Source: Enterococcaceae bacterium (GTDB taxonomy: Bacteria > Bacillota > Bacilli > Lactobacillales > Enterococcaceae). From it: 64,000 nt of DNA. This document shows, in pieces, positions 25,712 to 35,252 of the stretch. The notes below the pieces were generated by a model that was not told the origin of the DNA, searched no databases, and saw only the letters and a program-made list of their open reading frames with translations. The translations under genes were made by a program, and so were the position numbers. Within the stretch, counting starts at the first letter, position 1. Every line of letters starts with the position of its first letter. Where the stretch lies: NCBI GenBank assembly GCA_022649665.1, contig JALCOL010000001.1, forward strand, positions 243,598-307,597, read 5' to 3'.

Positions 25712-26383
25712 ATGAAAAAAGCATTCATTGGCTTCGGTATTTGTCTTTGTCTATTCAGCTTAGCAGGCTGCGGGAATGGAAAAAATGAAAGCGAAAAAAA
25801 CAACAAATCCAGTGTGAAAACGACCGTAACCTCCACAAAAAATAAAAAGACCAGCAGCCGCAAACCAGCCGAAACGTCTCTTTCATCTGAATCCGCTTCC
25901 GCATCCTCTTCGTCTGCCGCGGCTGCAAGCGAAAGTGCGGCTAAAAAACCGACGACCATTTGGGACGCGCAAAAATCAACCGAACTGCAAACGTTCATGA
26001 CCAATTGGAGCGCTGCGATGGGCCAAAGCTATCAGTCGTATCAGCCGGGCAACAGCGTTGATTTTTACGGACTGAAGCTGCCGGACGGTGTACTGGGGGA
26101 AGCAAAGCGGCAGCCGGTCGCAGTCGGCGGGCAAATCGTGACGGCTGAATGGTCCGATAACGGCACGTCCGCCGCTGAATACAGCATCGTCGCGGTATAC
26201 TCCGATGCCGCAACGGCACCATATACCGGAAAGCATGTCTATTTCTTCGGCTTCCACAACAATCAGCCGGTCGTTTTAGTCTCGATGCAAAACCAAGGCA
26301 TGCCGGACGGCGCACTTCATTTCGAGCAGACGGAAAACAATGATCTGAATGCGGGTTTGATAAGATTGCTGTTGGCCAGATAG
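25712..26383 (+). CDS. DUF4767 lipoprotein, apparently frameshifted near its end
   Basis: 223 residues. Lipoprotein signal peptide with lipobox LAGC (Cys about residue 20), then a Lys/Ser/Ala-rich linker (about 25-75) and a DUF4767-type domain (TIWDAQKSTELQTFMTNW, VDFYGLKLPDG, KHVYFFGFHNNQP, VLVSMQNQG). The start was placed at ATG 25712 by the ribosome site and signal peptide. The last residues GLIRLLLAR are not family-like; in the -1 frame the same DNA reads GFDKIAVGQ, the expected domain end, and continues into the next open frame. The switch lies at G GGT TTG (26353-26359). The function of DUF4767 is unknown; the protein is anchored outside the membrane. Confidence 0.8.
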   Translation: MKKAFIGFGICLCLFSLAGCGNGKNESEKNNKSSVKTTVTSTKNKKTSSRKPAETSLSSESASASSSSAAAASESAAKKPTTIWDAQKSTELQTFMTNWSAAMGQSYQSYQPGNSVDFYGLKLPDGVLGEAKRQPVAVGGQIVTAEWSDNGTSAAEYSIVAVYSDAATAPYTGKHVYFFGFHNNQPVVLVSMQNQGMPDGALHFEQTENNDLNAGLIRLLLAR

Positions 26384-26736
26384 TGGAACAGTCTGCTCAA
26401 GAAAGTAATACATGGTCGTCAATGGACGAAGCAATTCAATTTTATGAAAGCGTTTATCAAAATCCATCAAACGAGATCGGGAAGGGATTTATCTGGGCTA
26501 ATTATGATCGAAAGTGTTGGGAGATAGTAGAACATAATGGCAATCGAATCGTTCTTCATTGGTCCAATATTGGTGGAGCTGGAGGCAGTTATGATGAGTT
26601 TATAAAAAACGGTGATACTACTGATTTAATATTTTATGACGGGAATATTTCTTATCCGCGGGATCCTTCTATGAAATACACTATTCAAAATAGCAATCAT
26701 AAAGTTATTAAAACAGAAGAATTATGGAAGAAATAA
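26383..26736 (+). CDS. C-terminal part of the split lipoprotein (unknown domain)
   Basis: 117 residues if read from GTG 26383, which has no convincing ribosome site and no signal peptide. The frame is open from 26350 and joins the upstream lipoprotein by a -1 shift. It starts with a short Gln/Ser linker, then TWSSMDEAIQFYESVY, ANYDRKCWEIVEHNGNRIVLHW and a GGAGGSYDEF stretch, the kind of beta-rich domain found in Lactobacillaceae lipoproteins. Base composition from about 26395 on is more AT-rich than in the first half. Either a pseudogene tail, a product of programmed frameshifting, or an independent small gene; the first two seem likelier. Confidence 0.55.
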   Translation: MEQSAQESNTWSSMDEAIQFYESVYQNPSNEIGKGFIWANYDRKCWEIVEHNGNRIVLHWSNIGGAGGSYDEFIKNGDTTDLIFYDGNISYPRDPSMKYTIQNSNHKVIKTEELWKK

Positions 26737-26849
26737 GTTTATATTACTTGAATTTTTACCACAATCTAATGCTTGGTCCTTTACGAAAGAAACACCTTAT
26801 TTTTGCTTTTTTTGGTATTTCATAAGAAAATGGTGAAGAGGTGAATGGC

Positions 26850-29609
26850 ATGGAGGAACGTTCAAAGAAGTCATTTTCAAACTACGCGACAGTTTCTGAT
26901 GAAGAGCTGCTGAAGCAGTTTCAAACTGCGGCGACGGGTCTTTCGCAAGCTGAAGCTGAAAAGCGCTTGTCGCAGTATGGCAAAAATGCGATCGAAGCAG
27001 AGAAACAAGAATCAACGATCAAGAAATTTTTGAAAAACTTTACCAGCTTGATGGCACTTTTGCTCTGGGTCGCCGGGTTCATCGCTTTTTTTGCGGGAAT
27101 GATGGAGCTTGGGATCGCGATCTGGCTGGTTAATGTGATCAACGGTATTTTTAGCTTTTGGCAGCAGTATCAAGCGGAGCGCGCGACCGCTGCATTGCAG
27201 AAAATGCTGCCCGACAAGATCCAAGTGATCCGCGACGGCAAAGCGAAAGTGATCGTTTCCGAAGAAGTCGTTCCCGGAGACATCGTGCAGATCAAAGGCG
27301 GGAACAATATTCCAGCTGACGGCCGGCTCTTGACGTCTGACAGTTTGCAGATCAACCAGTCTTCTTTGACAGGGGAGTCGGCGACCGAGAATAAAGAAGC
27401 GGGGATCATGACGGCCGCGCAGGTCAAAAAAGCAGGACGCTTTTCGGAAAAGAATTTAGTATATGAAGGAACTTCGGTCGTCAGCGGCACGGCAACATTT
27501 TTAGTCTTGACGACCGGCATGAAGACTGAATTCGGCCGGATCGCTGCTTTGACGAGCAATGTCGTTGAAGATAAGAGTCCGCTGGAAAAGGAATTGGACG
27601 TATTGACGCGCCAATTGTCGCGGATCGCGATTCTGATCGGTGTCGTCTTTTTCATTGCCGCAGTTTTCTTCGTGCATTATCCGTGGCAAAAATCATTTAT
27701 TTTCGCTTTAGGGATGATCGTTGCTTTTATTCCCGAAGGGCTTTTACCGACAGTCACGCTTTCGCTTGCTTTGGCAGTTCAAAATATGGCGAAGCGAAAT
27801 GCCTTGGTCAAACATTTGAACAGTGTGGAAACACTCGGCGAGACGACTGTCATCTGTTCAGATAAAACGGGGACACTGACCAAAAATGAAATGACGATCG
27901 AAAAAGTCTGGCTGCCGGACGGCGAATACCAAGTCTCAGGGACGGGCTATCTGCCCAACGGCAAAGTAACGAAGCAGGAGCAGCCAGTCGATTTGAAAAA
28001 AGAAGCGGAGCTCGCGCGCCTGCTGCGGATCGGCACGCTCGACAACGATTCCGTGATCAAACATGACGATAAAGGCTACGAGCTGCAAGGCAGTCCGGAT
28101 GAAGGAAGCATTTTGATCTTGGCGATGAAAGCCGGCTTCTCTTATAAAGAGGAAGCGAAGAAATATCCGCGGCTCAAGGAGCTGCCGTTCGACTCCAACC
28201 GGAAGCGGATGACGACCATCCATCAGGCCGGTACCGGCCGTGTGGCGTTTACCAAAGGCGGGATCAATGAAGTCTTGAGCTGCTGCACGACATATGAAAA
28301 AGGCGGCAAACAGCTGCCGCTTTCTGAGGAGATGCGGCAAAAGATCCTTCATCAAAATGACAACTATGCCCGTGACGGTTTGCGGATGCTGGCATTTGCT
28401 TATCGGCCGCTTGCAGAAAGCGAAAAGGAATACAGCATCGACGCCACGGAGAAAGATCTTTGTTTTGTCGGGCTCAGCGCCAGCCAGGATCCGCCGCGCG
28501 ACAATGTCATCGAAGCAATCCAGGAATGCCACACGGCAAGCATCCGGATCGTGATGGCGACTGGCGATTACGGCTTGACGGCAGAAAGCACGGCACGCAA
28601 GATCGGGGTCGTTAAAGGCGACGATGTCCGGGTCATCACTGGCGATCAGCTGAGTGCGATGACCGATGACGAGCTCGAAGAAAACTTGAAATACGAAGTC
28701 ATTTTTGCGCGCGTCGCACCGGAACAGAAGTACCGGATCGTCTCTAAATTGCAGGACTTGGGTGAGATCGTGGCATCGACCGGCGATGGCGTGAATGACG
28801 CACCGGCACTTAAAAAGGCTGATATCGGGGTTGCGATGGGGATCGCCGGCACCGATGTTGCGAAAGCCGCGGCCGATATGATCTTGACCGATGACAACTT
28901 TGCTTCGATCGTACGGGCGATCGAAGAAGGACGGACGGTCTACGCGAATATCCGCAAATTCCTGCTTTACATTTTGAACAGCAATATGCCGGAAGCAGTT
29001 CCGTCGATCTTGTTTTTGTTCTCAAGAGGCGCGATCCCGCTGCCGTTGACGGTAATGCAGATCTTGTCGATCGACTTGGGGACCGATATGCTGCCGGCGC
29101 TGAGTTTAGCAACAGAAAAAACCGAAGCCGGCACGATGCATCGTCCGCCGCGAAAGCGCGGCGAGCATCTGTTGACGAAACGCCTGATCTGGAAAGCGTT
29201 CGGCTGGTACGGCATGATGGCTTCCATCGTTTCGATCGGCGCCTATTTCTTCGTCAATTATCTGAACGGCTGGCCGAATGTCGCACTGGCTTCTTCAGGC
29301 GATGTCTATGTAATGGCAACCACGATGACGCTTGCCGCGATCATTTTCGCGCAGATCGGTGCGGTCTTCAACTGCCGGACGGACCGGCAGTCGGTATTCA
29401 AGATCGGGATCTTCAGCAATCGGCGCGTCATTTTTGCGGTGCTCTTTGAAGTCGCACTGCTAGCCAGCTTGATGTATATCCCGATTTTGCAAGATGCTTT
29501 CGGAACGACGACGATCCAATGGGACAGCTGGAAGTTTTTGTTCTGCATCCCGATCCCGATCATTTTGATCGAAGAAGCCAGAAAAGCGATCGTCCGAAAA
29601 TTCTTTTAA
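26850..29609 (+). CDS. P2-type cation-transporting ATPase
   Basis: 919 residues. N-terminal cation-ATPase domain, actuator loop SSLTGES near residue 173, IPEGLLPTVTLSLALAVQ in helix 4, phosphorylation site CSDKTGTLTKNEMT (Asp about 336), nucleotide domain with KGGINE, hinge TGDGVNDAPALKKADIGVAMG near 645, and a C-terminal cation ATPase domain; about ten membrane helices. It pumps cations with ATP. PEGLL rather than PEGLP in helix 4 is closer to Na/K-ATPase-like members than to typical Ca pumps, but the ion is not certain. Start ATG 26850 after AGAGGTG; an in-frame GTG at 26841 is the alternative. Confidence 0.9.
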   Translation: MEERSKKSFSNYATVSDEELLKQFQTAATGLSQAEAEKRLSQYGKNAIEAEKQESTIKKFLKNFTSLMALLLWVAGFIAFFAGMMELGIAIWLVNVINGIFSFWQQYQAERATAALQKMLPDKIQVIRDGKAKVIVSEEVVPGDIVQIKGGNNIPADGRLLTSDSLQINQSSLTGESATENKEAGIMTAAQVKKAGRFSEKNLVYEGTSVVSGTATFLVLTTGMKTEFGRIAALTSNVVEDKSPLEKELDVLTRQLSRIAILIGVVFFIAAVFFVHYPWQKSFIFALGMIVAFIPEGLLPTVTLSLALAVQNMAKRNALVKHLNSVETLGETTVICSDKTGTLTKNEMTIEKVWLPDGEYQVSGTGYLPNGKVTKQEQPVDLKKEAELARLLRIGTLDNDSVIKHDDKGYELQGSPDEGSILILAMKAGFSYKEEAKKYPRLKELPFDSNRKRMTTIHQAGTGRVAFTKGGINEVLSCCTTYEKGGKQLPLSEEMRQKILHQNDNYARDGLRMLAFAYRPLAESEKEYSIDATEKDLCFVGLSASQDPPRDNVIEAIQECHTASIRIVMATGDYGLTAESTARKIGVVKGDDVRVITGDQLSAMTDDELEENLKYEVIFARVAPEQKYRIVSKLQDLGEIVASTGDGVNDAPALKKADIGVAMGIAGTDVAKAAADMILTDDNFASIVRAIEEGRTVYANIRKFLLYILNSNMPEAVPSILFLFSRGAIPLPLTVMQILSIDLGTDMLPALSLATEKTEAGTMHRPPRKRGEHLLTKRLIWKAFGWYGMMASIVSIGAYFFVNYLNGWPNVALASSGDVYVMATTMTLAAIIFAQIGAVFNCRTDRQSVFKIGIFSNRRVIFAVLFEVALLASLMYIPILQDAFGTTTIQWDSWKFLFCIPIPIILIEEARKAIVRKFF

Positions 29610-29629
29610 ATCACTTAAGGTATAAAACT

Positions 29630-29658
29630 TTGCGCCTTCTTTTTCTCAGTGTTATACT
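29630..29658 (+). promoter_or_regulatory. Promoter of the universal stress protein gene
   Basis: -35 TTGCGC (29630-29635), 17 bp spacer, -10 TATACT (29653-29658) with TGT before it. It is only 21 bases ahead of the start codon, so the leader would be very short. Confidence 0.6.
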
Positions 29659-29679
29659 TGGGAAAAAGGAGGCGGTTTC

Positions 29680-30132
29680 ATGCAAAAATCTTATCAGCAT
29701 ATCTTAGTGCCTGTCGACGATTCAAAACAGGCGATGCAGGCGTTTGAGGAAGCAGTCGAAACGGCGAAGCGGAATAATGCGCAGATTTATTTGATGACGG
29801 CAGTCCAAGAACCTTCGACATTATTTTATTACGCTCCGGCGGATGACGAAGTGTGGAAAAAAGTTAGTGAAAAAATGAATAAGGAAGCCAAAAACCGATT
29901 TGCCGAAATGGAAAAGCAAGTTGATTTGACCGGGATCCCGCCGATCAAAGAATTCGTGACTGAGGGCGATCCGCGGCAAGTGATCGTTCATTTCGCTAAA
30001 AAAACCGGACTTCCGGTCGACATGATCATTATGGGGGCTACCGGGAAAGGCTCGATGGAGCGCTTATTGATCGGGTCGACGACGACCTATGTCGTGAATC
30101 ATGCCGATTGCAACGTATTAGTGGTAAGATAA
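29680..30132 (+). CDS. Universal stress protein (UspA family)
   Basis: 150 residues. HILVPVDDSKQAMQAFEEA is the N-terminal strand and ATP-binding aspartate, and MGATGKGSMERLLIGSTT is the G-2x-G-9x-G(S/T) nucleotide-binding loop. The protein probably binds ATP in the cytoplasm and is stress induced. ATG 29680 after AAAGGAGGCGG. It has its own promoter and terminator. Confidence 0.93.
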   Translation: MQKSYQHILVPVDDSKQAMQAFEEAVETAKRNNAQIYLMTAVQEPSTLFYYAPADDEVWKKVSEKMNKEAKNRFAEMEKQVDLTGIPPIKEFVTEGDPRQVIVHFAKKTGLPVDMIIMGATGKGSMERLLIGSTTTYVVNHADCNVLVVR

Positions 30133-30144
30133 AAGAAGAGAAGG

Positions 30145-30177
30145 ATCGGAAAGAGCGTTCTTTTCGGTTCTTTTTTT
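30145..30177 (+). terminator. Terminator of the usp gene
   Basis: 10 bp stem ATCGGAAAGA / TCTTTTCGGT with loop GCGT, then CTTTTTTT. Confidence 0.75.
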
Positions 30178-30200
30178 GTGTATTCACCGCCTACCTCGTG

Positions 30201-30206
30201 TATAAT
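30201..30206 (+). promoter_or_regulatory. -10 box of the peptidase gene
   Basis: Perfect TATAAT, 37 bases before the start codon. A weak -35 TTGTGT lies 19 bases upstream, partly in the T tract of the preceding terminator. Confidence 0.45.
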
Positions 30207-30242
30207 CGTATTCGAATAAAATGACTGGAGGAATCGCTATAT

Positions 30243-31307
30243 ATGAAAAACAGAATGGACCGTTTGCGTCATTTGCTCGAAAAAGAAGAATTGGATGCTT
30301 ATTTAGTCACCAATCACTACAATCTTCGCTACTTGACGCGTTTTACCGGAACGACTGCGATCGCAGTGATCGCAAAAGATCAAGCTTTTTTCATCACTGA
30401 TTCGCGCTATACTGAACAAGCGAAAAAACAAGTGCCGGATTTTGAGATCGTTCAAAATCGCGGACCGATCTTCGATGAAGCCGCAAAATTATGCGACAAA
30501 TATCACTGGAAAACGCTTGCGATCGAAGAAAACGATATCACGTTCGCGCAATATGCAGAACTGGAAGCGAAGATCGCCAGCGAATTGGTACCGACTTCCG
30601 GCCTGGTCGAAGGCTTGCGTCAAGTCAAAGACCAGTCCGAGATCGAATTGATCGAAAAAGCTGTCGAGATCGCTGACAAGGGCTTTATGCATGTGCTGGA
30701 AACGATCCAGCCTGGCTTGACCGAGATCGAAGTTGCCAATCAGCTTGATTTCTTTATGCGTTCGCTCGGCGCGACTGGGACGTCTTTTGATACGATCTTA
30801 GCCAGCGGCAAGCGCAGCGCGCTGCCGCACGGCGTCGCAAGTGAAAAAGTGATCGAAGAAGGCGATCTGATCACGCTTGACTTCGGCTGCTATTATCAAG
30901 GATATGTCAGCGACATGACGCGGACCTTTGCGATCGGCGAAGTGCCGGATCAGCTGCACGAGATCTACAACATCGTTTATGAAGCAAACCGCCGCGTCCG
31001 CGAGATCGCGCGCCCCGGAATGCGCAGCGATGAGCTCGACAGCATTGCGCGCGACTATATCACTGAACAAGGCTACGGTGATTACTTCGGCCACGGAACA
31101 GGCCACGGGATCGGGCTTGAGATCCACGAAGGGCCGGTCGTTTCGCCGCGCTCAGAAGAAATTTATGAAGTCGGCAATGTGATCACTGACGAGCCCGGAA
31201 TCTATCTGCCGGGGATCGGCGGCGTCCGCATCGAAGACGATCTTCTTTTGACGCCGGAAGGAAACCGCGTCCTGACTAAATCGCCACGTGATTTGATCGT
31301 ATTGTAA
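30243..31307 (+). CDS. Xaa-Pro aminopeptidase/dipeptidase (M24B family)
   Basis: 354 residues. Creatinase-like N-terminal domain, then the pita-bread metallopeptidase domain: LDFGCYYQGYVSDMTR (two Asp ligands), GHGTGHGIGLEIHEGP (His), DEPGIYLPGIGGVRIEDD (Glu). It removes the N-terminal residue before proline, or splits Xaa-Pro dipeptides, in the cytoplasm. ATG 30243 after GGAGG. It lies directly before efp, as ypdF/pepP-type genes often do in Firmicutes. Confidence 0.9.
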   Translation: MKNRMDRLRHLLEKEELDAYLVTNHYNLRYLTRFTGTTAIAVIAKDQAFFITDSRYTEQAKKQVPDFEIVQNRGPIFDEAAKLCDKYHWKTLAIEENDITFAQYAELEAKIASELVPTSGLVEGLRQVKDQSEIELIEKAVEIADKGFMHVLETIQPGLTEIEVANQLDFFMRSLGATGTSFDTILASGKRSALPHGVASEKVIEEGDLITLDFGCYYQGYVSDMTRTFAIGEVPDQLHEIYNIVYEANRRVREIARPGMRSDELDSIARDYITEQGYGDYFGHGTGHGIGLEIHEGPVVSPRSEEIYEVGNVITDEPGIYLPGIGGVRIEDDLLLTPEGNRVLTKSPRDLIVL

Positions 31308-31457
31308 GGCGAGTTGCCCGCTTATTTTTTTGCTAGCCGAAAGCCGGCTTCCATGCTAAACTAGAGAGTGTTTTCAAAAAAGAGCGATCACGAATCATCA
31401 TTACTTCAACCAAAGCTGCCGGCTGATGCGCGCGGCTTTTCCACAAGGAGGAAATTC

Positions 31458-32015
31458 ATGATTTCAGTAAACGATTTTAAAACAGGTTTAACGATCGAAG
31501 TAGACGGCGGGCTTTGGCGGGTCGTTGATTTTCAACACGTAAAACCAGGAAAAGGGGCGGCATTCGTCCGTTCAAAATTAAAAAACCTGCGGACCGGCGC
31601 TGTTCAGGAGAAAACATTCCGTGCGGGTGAAAAAGTCCAAAAGGCGCAGATCGACAACCGCAAAATGCAATATTTGTATGAAAACGGCGGGAATTACGTA
31701 TTTATGGATATGGAAACATACGAACAAATCGAGATCCCCGGCGAAAAGATCGAAAATGAATTGAAATATATTTTGGAGAACTCCGAAGTCAATATCATCA
31801 TGTACGGCTCGGAGATCTTGGGGATCGAACTACCGAATACAGTCACTTTGACTGTGAAGGAAACCGAACCCGGGATCCGCGGCGATACTTCTTCAGGCGG
31901 GACAAAACCGGCAACGATGGAAACCGGGCTGGTCGTCAATGTACCGTTTTTTGTCAATGAAGGAGACAAATTAGTGATCAACACCGCGGACGGCTCCTAT
32001 GTATCACGGGCATAA
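31458..32015 (+). CDS. efp: Translation elongation factor P
   Basis: 185 residues, three OB-like beta barrels. [11 protein letters not shown] places the conserved lysine (about residue 32) at the tip that reaches the peptidyl-transferase centre to relieve stalling at polyproline. The C-terminal [16 protein letters not shown] is the family signature. The start was set at ATG 31458 after AAGGAGG; the longer frame to 31368 lies in the leader. The leader (31308-31457) holds a weak hairpin with T run (near 31307-31330) and an extended -10 TGCTAAACT. Confidence 0.96.
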   Translation: MISVNDFKTGLTIEVDGGLWRVVDFQHVKPGKGAAFVRSKLKNLRTGAVQEKTFRAGEKVQKAQIDNRKMQYLYENGGNYVFMDMETYEQIEIPGEKIENELKYILENSEVNIIMYGSEILGIELPNTVTLTVKETEPGIRGDTSSGGTKPATMETGLVVNVPFFVNEGDKLVINTADGSYVSRA

Positions 32016-32029
32016 AGGAGGAACAGCAA

Positions 32030-32461
32030 ATGGCAGACGATAAAAATTTAGTGATTGAAAAGGCGACAACGTCTCTTGGTGAGATCGTGATCGCACCGGA
32101 AGTGATTGAGATCATTGCCGGGATCGCTGCTTCTGAAGTGGTCGGCGTATATCAAATGCAAGGTTCTTTTTCGGAGAACGTTTCCGAATGGCTCGGCCGC
32201 AAAAAAGGAACGCTCTCAAAAGGGATCACGCTGACAAATGACGAAGACGGGCTGAAAGTCGACATCTACTGCTATATGAAATACGGCGTTTCCGTACCGA
32301 AAGTAGCGTTGGAGATCCAAGACAAAGTCCGGGAACAAGTACTTTATATGACCGATATCCGCTTGGCTGAGATCAACGTCCATGTGATCGATGTGATCCC
32401 GGAAAAGACTGAAGTTCCGGATATCGATGAACTGATGAAGATCGAGGCTGAAAATGAGTAA
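32030..32461 (+). CDS. Asp23/Gls24 family protein (YqhY-type)
   Basis: 143 residues. TSLGEIVIAPEVIEIIAGIAASEVVGVY and VDIYCYMKYGVSVPKVALEIQ are Asp23/Gls24 hallmarks. In bacilli the YqhY member next to nusB is linked to control of fatty-acid (acetyl-CoA carboxylase) metabolism; others serve in envelope stress. It overlaps nusB by 8 bases and follows efp by 14, so efp-yqhY-nusB are probably cotranscribed. Confidence 0.9.
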   Translation: MADDKNLVIEKATTSLGEIVIAPEVIEIIAGIAASEVVGVYQMQGSFSENVSEWLGRKKGTLSKGITLTNDEDGLKVDIYCYMKYGVSVPKVALEIQDKVREQVLYMTDIRLAEINVHVIDVIPEKTEVPDIDELMKIEAENE

Positions 32462-32903
32462 GCAGAAAATAGCGCGCAGCGAGATCCGCGAAATGGCCTT
32501 TCAAACGTTGTTTCCGCTTGATTTTGATCAGGAGATCTCGAAAAAAGATGCACTCGAAACAGTGATCAGCTTGGAGCACGCCAACTGGCTTTCTGAAGAA
32601 GGCGATGATTTTGTGCCGGCTTATCTTGACACGTTGGTTACCGGAGTCGTTGAGCATCGCGAATTTCTGGATCAGGCGATCCAGCCGTTTTTGAAAAGCA
32701 GCTGGACGTTGAAGCGTTTGAACAAGACCGATCACTTGATCATGCAGCTCGCGATTTTTGAAATGAATTTCGTGGACGAAGTGCCGAACAAAGTCGCCTT
32801 GAATGAAGCGCTCGAATTGGCAAAAAAATACAGCGATGATTCTTCGAGACGCTTTATCAACGGCCTTTTGTCCAGCTACATGGCTTCTTTAGCGAAAAAA
32901 TAA
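32454..32903 (+). CDS. nusB: Transcription antitermination factor NusB
   Basis: 149 residues, all-helical. ARSEIREMAFQTLFPLDF at the start and NEALELAKKYSDDSSRRFINGLL at the end are typical. It binds boxA RNA with S10 in rRNA antitermination. It overlaps the preceding gene by 8 bases. Confidence 0.95.
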   Translation: MSKQKIARSEIREMAFQTLFPLDFDQEISKKDALETVISLEHANWLSEEGDDFVPAYLDTLVTGVVEHREFLDQAIQPFLKSSWTLKRLNKTDHLIMQLAIFEMNFVDEVPNKVALNEALELAKKYSDDSSRRFINGLLSSYMASLAKK

Positions 32904-32928
32904 AAACGAACTGCCGCGTTTGACGAAA

Positions 32929-32969
32929 GATTGAATAGTCTGAGGCTAGACTGTTCAATCTGTTTTTTT
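32929..32969 (+). terminator. Terminator between nusB and folD
   Basis: 13 bp near-perfect stem GATTGAATAGTCT / AGACTGTTCAATC, loop GAGGCT, then TGTTTTTTT. A -35-like TTGACG follows at 32972-32977, possibly the folD promoter. Confidence 0.88.
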
Positions 32970-33033
32970 GATTGACGAAAAAAAGATCCGGATCTGTGAT
33001 AAAATGAAAAAAATGCAAGGAGATGTGTTCAGC

Positions 33034-33882
33034 GTGGTGCAATTGATGAATGGAAAAAAATTATCTGAAACGATGCAGCTCCAAATGAAGGAAACGGTCG
33101 ATAGGCTGAAAGACCAGGGGATCACGCCCGGATTGGTCGTTATTTTAGTCGGAGAAGATCCGGCGAGCCAGATCTATGTCCGCAATAAAGAGCGTGCCGC
33201 TAAGAAAGTCGGGATCTACTCGCTGGTGGACCGCGAGCCGGCGGACATTACCGAGGAAGCGCTTTTGGCTTTGATCGACCGCTATAATCAAGATGACAAA
33301 ATCGACGGCATTTTAGTCCAGCTTCCGCTGCCCAAACACATCGATCCGCAAAAAGTGACGGAAAAAATCGATCCAGCCAAAGATGTCGACGGCTTCCATC
33401 CCTATAATCTGGGCAGACTTTTGATTGGGGACGCAACAAGGATCCCGTGTACACCGTTTGGGATCATGAAGATGCTGGAACACTACGGCATCTCGCCAGC
33501 CGGAAAACGTGCGGTCGTCGTCGGCCGCAGCAATATCGTCGGCAAACCAATGGCGCAGCTGCTGCTGCAAGCAGACGCGACGGTCACGATGGCACATTCG
33601 AAAACGCAAGAGCTGAAAGAAATCACCCGGCAAGCCGACATTTTAGTGGCAGCGATCGGCAAAGCAAACTACATAACCGGCGAATATATCAAACCGGGAG
33701 CGGTCATCATCGATGTGGGAATGAACCGCAAAGCAGACGGCAAGCTCGCAGGCGATGTCTTGTTTTCGGAAGCCAGTGAAATCGCCGGCTGGATCACCCC
33801 GGTTCCCGGCGGTGTCGGACCGATGACGATCACGATGCTTCTCTACCAAACGATCGCAGGCGCCAAAGCGAAAAGAGGGTAA
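33034..33882 (+). CDS. folD: Bifunctional methylenetetrahydrofolate dehydrogenase/cyclohydrolase
   Basis: 282 residues. VGEDPASQIYVRNK carries the catalytic lysine, QLPLPKHID and PCTPFGIM are substrate motifs, and VVGRSNIVGKPMA is the NADP-binding loop; PGGVGPMTITML closes. It interconverts one-carbon folates. Start is GTG at 33034 with AAGGAG upstream (spacing 11); GTG 33037 is nearly as good, while the longer frame to 32968 overlaps the terminator and promoter region. Confidence 0.94.
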   Translation: MVQLMNGKKLSETMQLQMKETVDRLKDQGITPGLVVILVGEDPASQIYVRNKERAAKKVGIYSLVDREPADITEEALLALIDRYNQDDKIDGILVQLPLPKHIDPQKVTEKIDPAKDVDGFHPYNLGRLLIGDATRIPCTPFGIMKMLEHYGISPAGKRAVVVGRSNIVGKPMAQLLLQADATVTMAHSKTQELKEITRQADILVAAIGKANYITGEYIKPGAVIIDVGMNRKADGKLAGDVLFSEASEIAGWITPVPGGVGPMTITMLLYQTIAGAKAKRG

Positions 33883-33884
33883 AT

Positions 33885-35252
33885 ATGCAAAATTCCGCAG
33901 ACTATTTATCCGTAACGACACTTACAAAATATTTGAAAGCAAAATTCGAGCGTGATCCGTATCTGGAACGTGTCTATCTGGTGGGCGAGATCTCAAACTT
34001 TCGCTTGCGGCCGAACGGACATCAATACTTTTCGCTGAAAGACGATCATGCGAAGATCAATGCCGTGATGTTCAAAAGCGCGTTTCAAAAAGTCCGCTTT
34101 GCACCGAAGGAAGGCTTAAAAGTTTTAGTCGTCGGCCGGATCTCGCTTTATGAAGCGAGCGGCGCCTATCAGATCTATGTCGAACATATGGAACTCGACG
34201 GCGTCGGTGCACTTTATCAAGCACTGAAAGAGTTGCAGGAAAAATTGGCGAAAGAAGGGCTCTTTGCCGCCCCGAAAAAACCGATCCCGCTGTTTCCTAA
34301 AAAAATCGCTGTTTTAACGAGTCCGAGCGGGGCAGTGATCCGCGACATCATCACGACGCTCGACCGGCGCTATCCGTTAGTTGAACTCGATCTTTATCCG
34401 ACCTTGGTCCAAGGAAATCAGGCCGCAGACAATATCGTCAAAAATATCAAGCAAGTCGAAGCAGCCGGTGACGTTGATGTGATGATTATTGCCCGCGGGG
34501 GCGGTTCGATCGAAGATTTGTGGCCGTTCAATGAAGAACGAGTCGCACGAGCGATTTTTGCTGCAAAAACTCCGGTGATCTCTTCGGTCGGCCACGAGAC
34601 CGATACGACGATCGCTGACTTGGTTGCTGATCTGCGGGCTCCGACTCCAACGGCGGCGGCGGAACTGGCGGTTCCTTCTCGCCAAGAGATACTCAGCCAG
34701 ATCACTGATCGGCGGGCGCGCCTCGTGCGTCAAATGCAAAAGCGGCTCTTAACGGAAGAGGAGCGGCTGCAAAAAATCCAGACTGCCTATATTTTCCGGC
34801 AGCCGGAACGTTTGTACGAAGGGCTCAGCATGCGGGTCGATTTAGCCAAAAATCAGCTGACACACGGCTTCCGCCAGATTTTGAGTCAAAAAGAAAAACG
34901 CGTCCAGCACAACTTAGAGCGTTTTCGGCAATTCGATCCGACGCTTCAGGTCAGCCGCTTTCAGCAAAAAAATGCGTTGTTAAAAGGCCAGCTGTTCCAA
35001 GAAGTGCGGCTTTTGCTCAATGCGAAAACGAATGCAGTCGGCTCCCGCATCCAAGCGCTGGATCTGATGAGCCCGCTCAAAACAATGACCCGCGGCTTTG
35101 CCTATGTCACTAAAAACGAAAAAATCGTGCGGACCGTCCAAGATCTCGCGCTGCAAGAGACTGTTGAAATGCACTTTGCCGATGGGACGGCGTACGCTGA
35201 AGTGAAGCAAATCAAGGAGGAAAAAAATGACGAAAGCGAAAGCATCCTTTGA
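33885..35252 (+). CDS. xseA: Exodeoxyribonuclease VII large subunit
   Basis: 455 residues. N-terminal OB fold ([28 protein letters not shown]), central catalytic domain with [15 protein letters not shown] and [29 protein letters not shown], and a C-terminal coiled-coil region. With XseB it degrades single-stranded DNA. It starts 3 bases after folD and overlaps xseB by 26. Confidence 0.95.
   Translation: MQNSADYLSVTTLTKYLKAKFERDPYLERVYLVGEISNFRLRPNGHQYFSLKDDHAKINAVMFKSAFQKVRFAPKEGLKVLVVGRISLYEASGAYQIYVEHMELDGVGALYQALKELQEKLAKEGLFAAPKKPIPLFPKKIAVLTSPSGAVIRDIITTLDRRYPLVELDLYPTLVQGNQAADNIVKNIKQVEAAGDVDVMIIARGGGSIEDLWPFNEERVARAIFAAKTPVISSVGHETDTTIADLVADLRAPTPTAAAELAVPSRQEILSQITDRRARLVRQMQKRLLTEEERLQKIQTAYIFRQPERLYEGLSMRVDLAKNQLTHGFRQILSQKEKRVQHNLERFRQFDPTLQVSRFQQKNALLKGQLFQEVRLLLNAKTNAVGSRIQALDLMSPLKTMTRGFAYVTKNEKIVRTVQDLALQETVEMHFADGTAYAEVKQIKEEKNDESESIL

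Noticed and set aside
29610..29679. Terminator after the P-type ATPase
   Set aside because: No stable hairpin with T tract; only the promoter of the next gene could be supported.
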